A DNA stretch of 64,000 bases. Origin: Streptomyces tendae. Its GTDB lineage: Bacteria; Actinomycetota; Actinomycetes; Streptomycetales; Streptomycetaceae. Position numbers and translations under genes: made by a program. The notes under the pieces were generated by a model, which was not told the DNA's origin, did not search any database, and worked only from the letters and a program-made list of their open reading frames with translations. The stretch is from positions 124,001-188,000 of the forward strand of contig NZ_BMUY01000006.1 of assembly GCF_014650435.1 (NCBI RefSeq), given 5' to 3'. Every line of letters starts with the position of its first letter. Within the stretch, counting starts at the first letter, position 1. This document shows, one piece after another, positions 19,582 through 30,842 of this stretch.

Positions 19582-20109
19582 GTGTTCGTAAGACTGCTGG
19601 ATCTGGAGATCTCGCGCCACGACTGGCAGGGGATGCAGTGCGGCTGTGACAGGAGTGCGGCCCACGTCCCAGAAGACCTCTTGTCTGCTCTACGTGGCCG
19701 ATTGCCTGATCGGGTCGGCGAAGGCTGGGCCGACAATCATGTCTACATCCAGTCGAACCTCATGCCTCCAGCGTTGGCTACAGCGTCCGTTATTGCAGCG
19801 GCCCTTGCGGACCGAGAGGTGCCGTTGGAATGGAGGCCCCACCTGCTTGCTGTGCTCAACCACATCGTGTGCGGCGAGCAGGATGACGTCGCTGATCAAT
19901 GTAAGGATGTGGTGAGGGGTTGCGTGGAGCTCCTGTTTGAAGAGATTACGGCAGATCGATCCAGGATGGCTGCGGCATATGCCTTCGAGCTATTGATGGA
20001 GTTTCCGGAATTGAAGGACAGGTTGCGCTTTTATCAAACGGAAATGCGGGCGAATCTCCCCGACGATCTGCATCCAGAGAGGCTAGATCTCGACGAGTAT
20101 CAGTCGTAA
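19582..20109 (+). CDS. Probable immunity protein for the RHS deaminase tip
   Basis: A 175-residue acidic, mostly helical protein (for example MPPALATASVIAAALADREV, VELLFEEITADRSRMAAAYA, FELLMEFPELKDRLRF) that may form a short HEAT-like repeat bundle. It has no signal peptide or membrane segment. GTG 19582 lies 6 bp after the toxin stop, the tight coupling expected of toxin-immunity pairs. Its composition matches the A/T-richer toxin tip, so the two probably moved together. I do not recognise the immunity family; the call rests on position, size and composition. It should remain functional whether or not the RHS frame is broken. Confidence 0.65.
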   Translation: MFVRLLDLEISRHDWQGMQCGCDRSAAHVPEDLLSALRGRLPDRVGEGWADNHVYIQSNLMPPALATASVIAAALADREVPLEWRPHLLAVLNHIVCGEQDDVADQCKDVVRGCVELLFEEITADRSRMAAAYAFELLMEFPELKDRLRFYQTEMRANLPDDLHPERLDLDEYQS

Positions 20110-20770
20110 ACGCAGATCATGTTCTACGGTCAGCGCAGAAGAATGCGGTGACGGGGGAGGACGGAGCTCGCACGGCGACGCATCTGCTTCATGATCCGTT
20201 GCTCCTGCTCCTGCTCCTGCTCCTGCAGGGGCAGGTGGGGTGACCACTGGCCACATGTCCGGTCGACGGCTGGCGAGTGGGGTGGCCTGGTGTCAGCGGT
20301 TCTCCCGGCTACGGCGCACGCGGATAGAAGGCCCCGCAGATCGGTGATCTGAACGCGGGCGGCATGGGGCGTGGGGAACTGGGCGACGGACATGGTCGGT
20401 GTGCCGAAGACCGTGGTAAGGATCCGCAATGGTTCTGAGGTGCGGCGCAGGGCCCAGGCCGCGGTTGAAGTGTTGGTGGTCAGGAAGCGGCAGGGCTCGG
20501 GTCCGATCACAAGCAGCTGTGCCCGGCGGCCGGAGGTGTCGAAGGGCGGTCCGCGGGCTCTGCGGTCACATTAGGTGACGTCGCAGGCGAGTCTGAGTCA
20601 GCAACAGTTCGATCTACCGGAGCAGAGCTGGCCAAGGCGCCCATCGTGCACGGTTGGGGGGCGACGATGAGTGTCCGCGCGGATGGCTGATCGCCGGCGT
20701 TTCGGCAGGGGTACCCCCTCGTGCCCAGCATCGGGCGGGCCGTTCCGTGAGCTTGCCTCCAATGCGGGTG
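20110..20770. other. About 660 bp without a supported gene
   Basis: A - strand frame (20130-20510) encodes TTNTSTAAWALRRTSEPLRI and similar sequence, then a (QE)n run created by the hexamer repeat below. It has no family match I know and no good start context, so I do not call it. The rest, up to the truncated gene at 20771, is unassigned. Confidence 0.45.
20201..20226 (+). repeat. Hexanucleotide repeat (GCTCCT)4
   Basis: Four perfect tandem copies of GCTCCT plus two bases, in a non-coding stretch. Such tracts can change length by slippage. Confidence 0.85.
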
Positions 20771-21124
20771 TCACGGAGATACGCGACCCTTCGAACCGGG
20801 GCCGCCCACGCAGAACTCGGTGCGCTCGCCGAAGCCCTGACCGACCATGTCCTGCGTGACCACCTGGATGTGCGCACCGCAGTCCTTGACCAGCGCGGCG
20901 AGTTCCAGCAGCGCGAAGACGTCGAAGCGGTGGACCGCCGGTTCGGAGGCGGCGGGGTCCCGGTTGACGACGAGCAGCGACTCGGAGCTGTCGGGCAGCC
21001 CGAAGAACGCCTGCTTGCGGCGGAGTTTCCGCTTCCACAGGTAGGTGCGGGCGAGCCAGCCCAGCGTGGCGCTGATGCCCGCCGCGACCACACCCAGGAC
21101 GATGTTGCGTACGTCGTCAGTCAT
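20771..21124 (-). pseudogene. Hypothetical membrane-anchored protein, 3'-truncated
   Basis: ATG 21124 starts MTDDVRNIVLGVVAAGISAT, an N-terminal membrane helix, followed by basic residues (KRKLRRKQAFFGL) and an alpha/beta segment (SLLVVNRDPAASEPAVHRFD, LLELAALVKDCGAHIQV, GERTEFCVGGP). I recall this as the front of a longer conserved actinobacterial protein. After CVGGP the frame passes into unrelated residues (GSKGRVSP) and stops at 20771, giving 117 residues. The break lies at about 20800, which also marks the right edge of the disturbed region. It stands divergent from the gamma-glutamyltransferase gene. Function is unknown. Confidence 0.6.
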
Positions 21125-21264
21125 GGGCGCGCATGCTAGCGGGCGTCGGCGTACCTGTGTTCGACGGGGCGTGGTGCCCCGGCGGGCGCGGGCTCGCCGC
21201 GTGCTCCTGACGCGGCCATGACGATCAACTAAGCTGCCCGAACGGCCTTTCCCTGGAGGTGCGG

Positions 21265-23076
21265 ATGCGTCGCCCTGTCGCACGGAATCTGACGGTCCTG
21301 GCGGTCTCGGCCGCCGTGGTGGTGTCCGTGGGGGCGGCCGCGCCACCCACGCCCCAGAGCAGGCCCGCGCCTCCCAAGACCCCGGTCGCCGTCGGGTACG
21401 GCGGCGCGGTCTCCAGTGTCGACCGGGACGCCTCCGCCGCCGGCCTCGAGGTGCTCCGCAAGGGCGGCAACGCCGTCGACGCGGCCGTGGCCACCGCCGC
21501 CGCGCTCGGCGTCACCGAGCCCTACTCCGCCGGGGTGGGAGGCGGCGGCTACTTCGTCTACTACGACGCCAAGTCCCGCACCGTGCGCACCATCGACGGC
21601 CGCGAGACCGCGCCGCTCACCGCCGACGAGAAGCTCTTCACGGAGGACGGCGAGCCGCTCGCCTTCGCGGACGCCGTCACCAGCGGCCTGGCCGTGGGCA
21701 CGCCGGGTACCCCGGCCACCTGGCAGACCGCCCTGGACCGGTGGGGCAGCCGGAAGCTGTCGTCCGTGCTGAAGCCCGCCGAGCGACTGGCCCGGCACGG
21801 TTTCACCGTCGACGAGACCTTCCGCTCCCAGACCGCCTCCAACGAGCAGCGCTTCCGCTACTTCCCGGACACCGCCGAGCTGTTCCTGCCCGGCGGTGAA
21901 CTCCCTCGCATCGGCTCCACGTTCAAGAACCCGGACCTGGCGCGCACCTACCGGGAGCTGGCCCGCGAGGGCGTCGGCGCCATCTACCACGGCGAACTCG
22001 GCGAGGACATCGTCGACACCGTCAACAAGCCCCCCGTCGACCCGGACTCCGGCTGGAACGCCCGCCCGGGCGACCTGTCCGCCAAGGACCTCGCGGCCTA
22101 CGAAGCCAAGCTCCAGGCGCCGACGAAGACCTCCTACCGCGGTCTGGGCGTCTACTCCATCGCGCCCTCCTCCTCCGGCGGCACCACGGTCGGCGAGGCC
22201 CTCAACATCCTGGAGCGCACCGACCTCTCCACCGCGGACAAGGCCGGGTACCTGCACCGCTACATCGAGGCCAGCCGCATCGCGTTCGCCGACCGCGGGC
22301 GCTGGGTCGGCGACCCCGCCTTCGAGGACGTACCGGCGAAGGAGCTGCTGTCCCAGCGGTACGCCGACTCCCGTGAGTGCCTGATCAAGGACGACGCGGT
22401 GCTCACCAGCCCCCTGGCGCCCGGCGACCCGAGGCACCCGGCCGACTGCGCGGGCGGCGGCACGGCGGCGCCGACGACGTACGAGGGCGAGAACACCACG
22501 CACCTCACGGTGGCCGACAAGTGGGGCAACGTCGTCGCCTACACGCTCACCATCGAGCAGACCGGCGGCAGCGGCATCACCGTGCCGGGACGCGGGTTCC
22601 TGCTCAACAACGAACTGACGGACTTCTCCTTCGCCCCGGCCAACCCGGCCGTCCACGACCCGAACCTGCCGGGGCCCGGCAAGCGCCCGCGCTCCTCGAT
22701 CGCCCCGACGATCGTCCTGGACGGCCATCACAAGCCGGTCGTCGCCCTCGGCTCGCCCGGCGGCGCCACCATCATCACCACCGTGCTGCAGACCCTCACC
22801 GGCTTCCTCGACCGCGGACTCCCGCTCGTCGACGCGATCGCCGCGCCGCGCGCCAGCCAGCGCAACGCCGCCCAGACCGAGCTGGAACCGGGGCTCTACG
22901 ACAGCGGCACACGGGCGGAGCTGGAGGCTCTCGGGCACTCCTTCAAGCTCAACCCCGAGATCGGCGCCGCGACCGCCGTGCAGCGCCTGGCGAACGGGAA
23001 GTGGCTGGCCGCGGCCGAGAAGGTACGGCGCGGCGGCGGCTCCGCGATGGTCGTCGAACCGGTACGGCAGAAGTAG
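21265..23076 (+). CDS. ggt: Secreted gamma-glutamyltransferase
   Basis: A 603-residue Ntn hydrolase that cleaves or transfers gamma-glutamyl groups (glutathione and related peptides). It has a signal peptide at residues 1-30 (RRPVARNLTVLAVSAAVVV, then VGAAA). The large subunit contains KGGNAVDAAVATAAALGV and AGVGGGGYFVYYD. The precursor is expected to self-cleave before Thr411 of the motif ENTTHLTVADKWGNVVAYT; the small subunit carries GSGITVPGRGFLLNNELTDF and the oxyanion-loop sequence GKRPRSSIAPTIV. ATG 21265 follows CTGGAGGTGCG; GTG 21259 lies inside the ribosome site. It is tail-to-tail with the Clp gene with no gap between the stop codons. Confidence 0.95.
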   Translation: MRRPVARNLTVLAVSAAVVVSVGAAAPPTPQSRPAPPKTPVAVGYGGAVSSVDRDASAAGLEVLRKGGNAVDAAVATAAALGVTEPYSAGVGGGGYFVYYDAKSRTVRTIDGRETAPLTADEKLFTEDGEPLAFADAVTSGLAVGTPGTPATWQTALDRWGSRKLSSVLKPAERLARHGFTVDETFRSQTASNEQRFRYFPDTAELFLPGGELPRIGSTFKNPDLARTYRELAREGVGAIYHGELGEDIVDTVNKPPVDPDSGWNARPGDLSAKDLAAYEAKLQAPTKTSYRGLGVYSIAPSSSGGTTVGEALNILERTDLSTADKAGYLHRYIEASRIAFADRGRWVGDPAFEDVPAKELLSQRYADSRECLIKDDAVLTSPLAPGDPRHPADCAGGGTAAPTTYEGENTTHLTVADKWGNVVAYTLTIEQTGGSGITVPGRGFLLNNELTDFSFAPANPAVHDPNLPGPGKRPRSSIAPTIVLDGHHKPVVALGSPGGATIITTVLQTLTGFLDRGLPLVDAIAAPRASQRNAAQTELEPGLYDSGTRAELEALGHSFKLNPEIGAATAVQRLANGKWLAAAEKVRRGGGSAMVVEPVRQK

Positions 23077-25605
<2,529 letters not shown>

Positions 25606-25717
25606 CGTGTACGACCTCCGCTGCATCGCTGATCGACGTGCCGGGGCCGGGTAACCCGGCAGGCATGCGGTCATGCCCAACATGACACGTTCTGTTCCGG
25701 CGGGCATGCCGGGAACC

Positions 25718-25747
25718 CGGCCGGGGCGGAGGGCCCCGCCCCGGCCG
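25718..25747 (-). terminator. Terminator after map
   Basis: CGGCCGGGGCGG, loop AGGGCC, CCGCCCCGGCCG: a perfect 12-bp stem 10 bp past the map stop codon. It insulates map from the clp gene. Confidence 0.75.
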
Positions 25748-25756
25748 CGTCGTCCC

Positions 25757-26533
25757 TCAGAGACCGTCCCTCGACGTCAGGACGCGCGGGCCGCTGTCCG
25801 TGATCGCCACCGTGTGCTCCACGTGGGCCGCCCGGGAGCCGTCGTTCGTACGCAGGGTCCAGCCGTCGGGAGCCGCGTGGTAGTCGTCGCGGCCGCCGGC
25901 GGTCAGCATGGGCTCGATGGCGAGGACCATGCCGTGCCGCAGCGGGAGCCCGCGTCCGGGACGGCCCTCGTTGGGCACCCCCGGGTCCTCGTGCATGTGC
26001 CGGCCGATGCCGTGGCCGCCGAAGTCCTCCATGATCCCGTAGCCGCCCGCCCGGCACACCGTGCCGATGGCGTGGGCGATGTCGCCGATGCGGTTGCCGA
26101 CCACGGCCGCTCCGATGCCCGCCTCCAGGGCCCGCTCGGCGGTCTCGATCAGCGTGACGTCGGCCGGGCGCGGGGTGCCCACCACGAAGCTGAGCGCCGA
26201 GTCGCCCGCCCAGCCCTCCAGGAGGGCGCCGCAGTCGATGGAGACCAGGTCCCCGTCGCGCAGCCGGTAGCCGTCCGGGATGCCGTGCACGATCGCGTCG
26301 TTCACCGACGCGCAGATGACGCCCGGGAACGGTGTCGGCGCGAAGGAGGGCCGGTACCCGAGGAAGGGCGAGCCCGCGCCCGCCTCCCGCAGCACCTCGT
26401 GTGCCACCGCGTCCAGCTCCAGCAGGGACACGCCCACGTCCGCGGCCTGCCGTACGGCGGTCAGGGCGCGCGCGACGACCTGTCCGGCCGCGTGCATGGC
26501 GTCGATCGATGTGTCCGTCTTCAGTTCCACCAT
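25757..26533 (-). CDS. map: Type I methionine aminopeptidase
   Basis: A 258-residue metallopeptidase that removes N-terminal Met from new proteins. It shows the type I ligands in order: VSIDCGALLEGWAGDSAL (two Asp), FGGHGIGRHMHEDP (His), MVLAIEPML (Glu) and HVEHTVAITD (Glu). There is no N-terminal zinc finger. ATG 26533 is the start (MVELKTDTSIDAM); the longer frame to 26590 covers the promoter. The start lies about 10 nt after a TATAGT box, so the mRNA is probably leaderless. It is divergent from the small xre gene with matching promoter elements, so the HTH protein probably controls it. Streptomycetes usually carry more than one map; this is probably the accessory copy. Confidence 0.93.
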   Translation of the reverse strand: MVELKTDTSIDAMHAAGQVVARALTAVRQAADVGVSLLELDAVAHEVLREAGAGSPFLGYRPSFAPTPFPGVICASVNDAIVHGIPDGYRLRDGDLVSIDCGALLEGWAGDSALSFVVGTPRPADVTLIETAERALEAGIGAAVVGNRIGDIAHAIGTVCRAGGYGIMEDFGGHGIGRHMHEDPGVPNEGRPGRGLPLRHGMVLAIEPMLTAGGRDDYHAAPDGWTLRTNDGSRAAHVEHTVAITDSGPRVLTSRDGL

Positions 26534-26630
26534 GCCAATTACTATACCGGTATTTGAATTGGATTCGCGCCCTGGCGCGATGTGCGGCACGTCCGGGGCC
26601 GGTACGGGAAACCGGTATTAGAATGACGGC
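26534..26630. promoter_or_regulatory. Divergent promoters and paired operator-like sites of map and xre
   Basis: Toward map (- strand) the sequence reads ATACCGGTATAGTAATTGGC then ATG; toward xre it reads AAACCGGTATTAGAATGACGGC then ATG split here as ACCGGTATTAGAAT plus GACGGC. The 10-bp palindrome ATACCGGTAT lies at 26544-26553, and the related ACCGGTATTAGAAT at 26611-26624. Each side has an ACCGGTAT core fused to a -10-like TATAGT or TAGAAT placed 7-11 nt before the start codon. A regulator binding ACCGGTAT would block both promoters at once. Confidence 0.65.
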
Positions 26631-26882
26631 ATGGTACGCACCCCTCTGACCCCCGAAGAGCGCGAGCGCGGCGAGCAGCTCGGGCGCCTGCTCCGCGCGG
26701 CCCGCGGCGAGCGGAGCATGACGGCGGTGGCCGCCCAGGCCGGAATCTCCGCCGAGACCCTGCGCAAGATCGAGACCGGCCGGGCGCCGACCCCGGCGTT
26801 CTTCACGGTGGCCGCGCTGGCCGGCGCGCTGGGGCTGTCCATGGACGAGCTGGTGGGCAGGTGCGCGCCCGTGGCGGCCTGA
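26631..26882 (+). CDS. Small XRE-family DNA-binding regulator
   Basis: An 83-residue single-domain helix-turn-helix protein: QLGRLLRAARGERSMTAVAA, AGISAETLRKIETGRAPT, FFTVAALAGALGLSMDELV. It is the length of a bare HTH_3/Cro-like domain with no sensor part. ATG 26631 lies 7 nt after TTAGAAT, so the message is probably leaderless. It is divergent from map with shared operator-like sites, which suggests self-control and control of map. Confidence 0.9.
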   Translation: MVRTPLTPEERERGEQLGRLLRAARGERSMTAVAAQAGISAETLRKIETGRAPTPAFFTVAALAGALGLSMDELVGRCAPVAA

Positions 26883-27038
26883 GGCGCCGGCACTCACCCA
26901 CAGGAGTGCGAAACACGATCGACACCGCGCCTTGACGACGATGGTCTTGGCAAGCCCCTCCGGCCAGGCTTACGTTCGTCCCTCTACGGCCTGCTCTACG
27001 GGCGTAGAGGCTCTGACGTCGTGTCGAAGGAGCAGCTC

Positions 27039-27881
27039 ATGGCCAACGTCGTACGTGCCGCTCTCGTCCAGGCCACCTGGACCGGCGACACCGAGTCCAT
27101 GGTGGCGAAACACGAGGAGCACGCCCGCGAGGCCGCCCGGCAGGGCGCGAAGGTCATCGGGTTCCAGGAAGTCTTCAACGCGCCCTACTTCTGCCAGGTC
27201 CAGGACCCCGAGCACTACCGCTGGGCCGAGCCGGTGCCCGACGGCCCCACCGTCCGCCGTATGCAGGCACTGGCCCGCGAGACCGGCATGGTGCTCGTCG
27301 TCCCCGTCTTCGAGGTCGAGCAGTCCGGCTTCTACTACAACACCGCGGCCGTGATCGACGCCGACGGCACCGTCCTCGGCACCTACCGCAAGCACCACAT
27401 CCCGCAGGTCAAGGGCTTCTGGGAGAAGTTCTACTTCCGCCCCGGCAATGTCGGCTGGCCGGTCTTCGACACCGCCGTCGGCAAGGTCGGCGTCTACATC
27501 TGCTACGACCGGCACTTCCCCGAGGGCTGGCGCCAACTCGGCCTCGGCGGCGCCCAGCTGGTGTACAACCCGTCCGCCACCCACCGCGGTCTCTCCGCCC
27601 ACCTGTGGCAGCTCGAACAGCCCGCCGCGGCCGTCGCCAACGAGTACTTCGTCGCCGCCATCAACCGCGTCGGCGTCGAGGAGTACGGGGACAACGACTT
27701 CTACGGCACGTCGTACTTCGTGGATCCGCGCGGGCAGTTCGTCGGCGGGACGGCCAGCGACACCAAGGAGGAACTGGTCGTCCGCGACCTGGACTTCGAC
27801 CTCATCGACGAGGTCCGACAGCAGTGGGCCTTCTACCGCGACCGCCGGCCCGACGCCTACGAGGGGCTGGTGCGGCCGTGA
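27039..27881 (+). CDS. Nitrilase-family amidohydrolase (beta-ureidopropionase-like), copy 1
   Basis: A 280-residue carbon-nitrogen hydrolase with the complete triad Glu44 (FQEVF), Lys118 (YRKHHIP) and Cys155 (YICYDRHFPEGW). The IPQVKGFWEKFYFRPGN and NRVGVEEYGDNDFYGTSYF stretches are typical of N-carbamoyl-beta-alanine / N-carbamoylputrescine amidases. It should hydrolyse an N-carbamoyl amino acid to the amine, CO2 and NH3, the last step of reductive pyrimidine breakdown. ATG 27039 follows GAAGGAGCAGCTC; GTG 27021 lies before that ribosome site and is rejected. Its stop overlaps the GTG of the aminotransferase, so they are co-translated. A close paralogue of identical length lies at 30957. Confidence 0.92.
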   Translation: MANVVRAALVQATWTGDTESMVAKHEEHAREAARQGAKVIGFQEVFNAPYFCQVQDPEHYRWAEPVPDGPTVRRMQALARETGMVLVVPVFEVEQSGFYYNTAAVIDADGTVLGTYRKHHIPQVKGFWEKFYFRPGNVGWPVFDTAVGKVGVYICYDRHFPEGWRQLGLGGAQLVYNPSATHRGLSAHLWQLEQPAAAVANEYFVAAINRVGVEEYGDNDFYGTSYFVDPRGQFVGGTASDTKEELVVRDLDFDLIDEVRQQWAFYRDRRPDAYEGLVRP

Positions 27882-29161
27882 ACCGTGACCTCTTCGCCCG
27901 CCACCGCGCCGTCCTGCCCGACTGGCTCGCCCTCTACTACGAGGACCCGCTGGAGATCACCCACGGCGAGGGCCGGCACGTCTGGGACACCGCGGGCAAC
28001 AAGTACCTGGACTTCTTCGGCGGCATCCTCACCACCATGACCGGGCACGCCCTGCCCGAGGTCACCAAGGCCGTCGCCGAACAGGCCGGACGGATCATCC
28101 ACTCCTCGACCCTCTACCTCAACCGCCCCATGGTGGAGCTGGCCGAACGCGTCGCCCAGCTGTCCGGCATCCCCGACGCCCGCGTCTTCTTCACCACCTC
28201 CGGGACCGAGGCCAACGACACCGCCCTGCTGCTCGCCACCGCCCACCGGCGCGGCAACACGATCCTGGCCATGCGCAACAGCTACCACGGCCGCTCCTTC
28301 AGCTCCGTCGGCATCACCGGCAACCGCGGCTGGTCCCCGACCTCGCTCTCCCCGCTCCAGACCCTCTACGTGCACGGCGGCGTCCGCACCCGCGGCCCCT
28401 ACGCCCACCTGGACGACCGGGACTTCATCGACGCCTGCGTCGCCGACCTGTTGGACCTGCTCGGCCACACCCGCGCCCCGGCCGCCCTGATCGCCGAGCC
28501 CGTCCAGGGCGTCGGCGGCTTCACCTCCCCGCCGGACGGCCTGTACGCCGCCTTCCGCGAGGTCCTGCACGAGCGGGGCATCCTGTGGATCGCCGACGAG
28601 GTGCAGACCGGCTGGGGCCGCACCGGCGAGCACTTCTGGGGCTGGCAGGCGCACGGCAGGAGCGGACCGCCGGACATCGTCACCTTCGCCAAGGGCATCG
28701 GCAACGGCATGTCCGTCGGCGGTGTCGTCGCCCGCGCCGAGATCATGAACTGCCTCGACGCCAACAGCATCTCCACCTTCGGCGGCACCCAGGTCACCAT
28801 GGCGGCCGCTCTCGCCAACCTCAACCACCTCCTGGAACACGACCTCCAGGGCAACGCGCGGCGGGTCGGCGGGCTGCTCATCGAACGGCTGCGCGCCGTC
28901 GCCGCCCAGGTGCCGCACGTACGGGAGGTGCGTGGACGCGGGCTGATGATCGGCGTCGAGCTGACCCGGCCGGGCACCGACGAGGCCGCCCCCGAGGCGG
29001 CGTCGGCCGTACTGGAGGAGGCCCGCGCCGGCGGGCTGCTGGTCGGCAAGGGCGGCGGCCACAGCACCAGCGTCCTGCGCATCGCCCCGCCGATGTCCCT
29101 CACCGTCGCGGAGGCCGAGGAGGGCGCCGCGATCCTCGAACGCGCCCTGCGGAGCATCTGA
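27878..29161 (+). CDS. Class III pyridoxal-phosphate aminotransferase
   Basis: A 427-residue PLP enzyme of the AGXT2/beta-alanine transaminase group. It has TSGTEANDTALLLATAHRRG (cofactor phosphate binding), WIADEVQTGWGRTG, and the Schiff-base lysine Lys272 in VTFAKGIGNGMSVGG. GTG 27878 overlaps the nitrilase stop by 4 nt (GTGA). In this setting it would move the amino group from beta-alanine or beta-aminoisobutyrate, the product of the nitrilase, to pyruvate or another oxo-acid, giving a semialdehyde. The substrate is inferred from neighbours only. Confidence 0.92.
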   Translation: MNRDLFARHRAVLPDWLALYYEDPLEITHGEGRHVWDTAGNKYLDFFGGILTTMTGHALPEVTKAVAEQAGRIIHSSTLYLNRPMVELAERVAQLSGIPDARVFFTTSGTEANDTALLLATAHRRGNTILAMRNSYHGRSFSSVGITGNRGWSPTSLSPLQTLYVHGGVRTRGPYAHLDDRDFIDACVADLLDLLGHTRAPAALIAEPVQGVGGFTSPPDGLYAAFREVLHERGILWIADEVQTGWGRTGEHFWGWQAHGRSGPPDIVTFAKGIGNGMSVGGVVARAEIMNCLDANSISTFGGTQVTMAAALANLNHLLEHDLQGNARRVGGLLIERLRAVAAQVPHVREVRGRGLMIGVELTRPGTDEAAPEAASAVLEEARAGGLLVGKGGGHSTSVLRIAPPMSLTVAEAEEGAAILERALRSI

Positions 29162-29225
29162 GAACGCGCGCCGCGCCGCGCACCCGACCGCCGCGTTCCG
29201 CGTCCCGAGCCCAGGAGGCGCCGCC

Positions 29226-30842
29226 ATGACCACCACCCCGGAGACCTCCGCCCGGCAGCCCCGGGAGCCCTGGGAGCCGGCCCTGTCGGTCCGTCAGGTC
29301 CTCGGCCTCGAACGGGTGCGGGCCGGACAGCCCGAGGTGGTGGCCGGCGCCCACCGGCTCGACCGGCCGGTGCGCTGGGTGCACGTCGCCGAGGCCGCCG
29401 ACGTCGGCGTGATGCTCAGCGGCGGCGAGATGGTCCTCACCACCGGCGTGCTGCTCGCCGGTGACGAGGACAAACAGGGCGAGTACGTCCGCTCCCTCGA
29501 CCGTGCGGAGGCCGCGGCCCTCGTGCTCGGCCTGGGCCGGGCCTTCCCCGCCCCGCCCGAGGTGATGCGCAGGGCGGCCGAGCGCTGCGGGCTGCCCATG
29601 GTCGTGCTGCACCGGCCCTTCCCCTTCGCCGAACTGACCGAGGAGGTCCAGTCCCGGCTGCTGCGGCGCAAGTACGCCGCCGTCAGCCTCTCCGAGGCGG
29701 TACGCACGGAACTGACCGGCCTGATCACCGCCGGCGCCCCGATGCAGCGCCTGCTCGACGAGGTGGCCCGGCACGCCGGCTGCCCGGTCGTGGTCACCAA
29801 CCTCGCCCACCGCGTCCTTGCCACGGCGGGGGAGCGGGCGGCCGTCGACGACGTGCTGCGGGACTGGGAACGCATCGCCCGCCAGGCCGGTGCCGGGTCC
29901 GCCGACGGCTGGATCCGCGCCGAGCTGGGCTGCCGCGGGGAGCGCTGGGGCCGGCTGGTGCTGTGCGGCTACGGCGGCGACCGGGCCGCCGGACGACTGC
30001 TCGCCGACCGGGCCGCCGAGGCCCTCGTCCTGCACCGCATGCTCGCCGGTGACGGCACCCACGCAGGCGTGTCCGCGGGCTCCTGGGACTCCTGGGAGGA
30101 GCAGTCCGCGCGGAGCCTGCTCACCGACCTGGTCACCGGGGCCGTACCGGCGCGGCAGTTGCTGCCCCGGGCGCGCGCCGCCGGACTGCCCGTCAACCGG
30201 CGCGTGTTCGTCCCGCTCGTCGTCCGCGAGCGGGAACCCGACCGGCCCGCCCGGGTGCTGCGGCGCCTCGGCCTGCCCGGCATCGCCGCCCGGCTCGCCG
30301 ACGACCACGTCGCCGTCCTGCTCAGCCTCGCCCCCGACCAGGACGCCCGGGCGCTCACCGCCCACTTCGCGACCCGGCTGCGTGCGGAACCGGACGCCGC
30401 CCACATCGTGGTCGCGGCGGCCGACGCCCGCGCCGACTGGACCGAAGTCCCCGCCGGACTGCGCGAGGCCCAGCACGTCGCCGACGCCGTCGCCGACTCC
30501 GCGACCGCCCTGGACCCGCCGCCCGTCGTGCGGCTGCGCGACATCCACCTGCGCGGCCTGGTGCGGCTGCTGCGCGACGACCCGCATGTGCAGTCCTTCG
30601 CCGAACGCGAGCTGGACGGACTGCTGCGCGGCACCGACCAGGACCTGCTGCCCGTCCTGCGCACCTACCTCGCCACCGGCCGCAACAAGTCCCGCACCGC
30701 CCAGCTCCACCACGTCTCACGGCCCGCGCTCTACCGCCGCCTCGAAGCCATACAGGGCCGCCTCGGCGTCGACCTCGACGACTTCGAGCAGGCCGCCTCC
30801 GTCCACATCGCGCTCCTCGCCCACGACGCACAACAGGGGTGA
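29226..30842 (+). CDS. PucR-family transcriptional regulator
   Basis: A 538-residue regulator. The N-terminal PucR ligand domain (about 15-130) begins SVRQVLGLERVRAG and contains VRWVHVAEAADVGVMLSGGE. A central region of low similarity follows, and the C-terminus is the PucR-type HTH (LRTYLATGRNKSRTAQLHH, SRPALYRRLEAIQGRLGVD). PucR proteins control purine and related nitrogen catabolism; its place inside the pyrimidine cluster makes that cluster the likely regulon. ATG 29226 follows CCAGGAGGCGCCGCC. Direct repeats at and just after its stop codon may be its binding sites for the next gene. Confidence 0.9.
   Translation: MTTTPETSARQPREPWEPALSVRQVLGLERVRAGQPEVVAGAHRLDRPVRWVHVAEAADVGVMLSGGEMVLTTGVLLAGDEDKQGEYVRSLDRAEAAALVLGLGRAFPAPPEVMRRAAERCGLPMVVLHRPFPFAELTEEVQSRLLRRKYAAVSLSEAVRTELTGLITAGAPMQRLLDEVARHAGCPVVVTNLAHRVLATAGERAAVDDVLRDWERIARQAGAGSADGWIRAELGCRGERWGRLVLCGYGGDRAAGRLLADRAAEALVLHRMLAGDGTHAGVSAGSWDSWEEQSARSLLTDLVTGAVPARQLLPRARAAGLPVNRRVFVPLVVREREPDRPARVLRRLGLPGIAARLADDHVAVLLSLAPDQDARALTAHFATRLRAEPDAAHIVVAAADARADWTEVPAGLREAQHVADAVADSATALDPPPVVRLRDIHLRGLVRLLRDDPHVQSFAERELDGLLRGTDQDLLPVLRTYLATGRNKSRTAQLHHVSRPALYRRLEAIQGRLGVDLDDFEQAASVHIALLAHDAQQG

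Noticed and set aside
20130..20510. - strand frame of 126 codons with a (QE)n run
   Set aside because: The QE run is a product of the GCTCCT repeat; no family features and poor start context.
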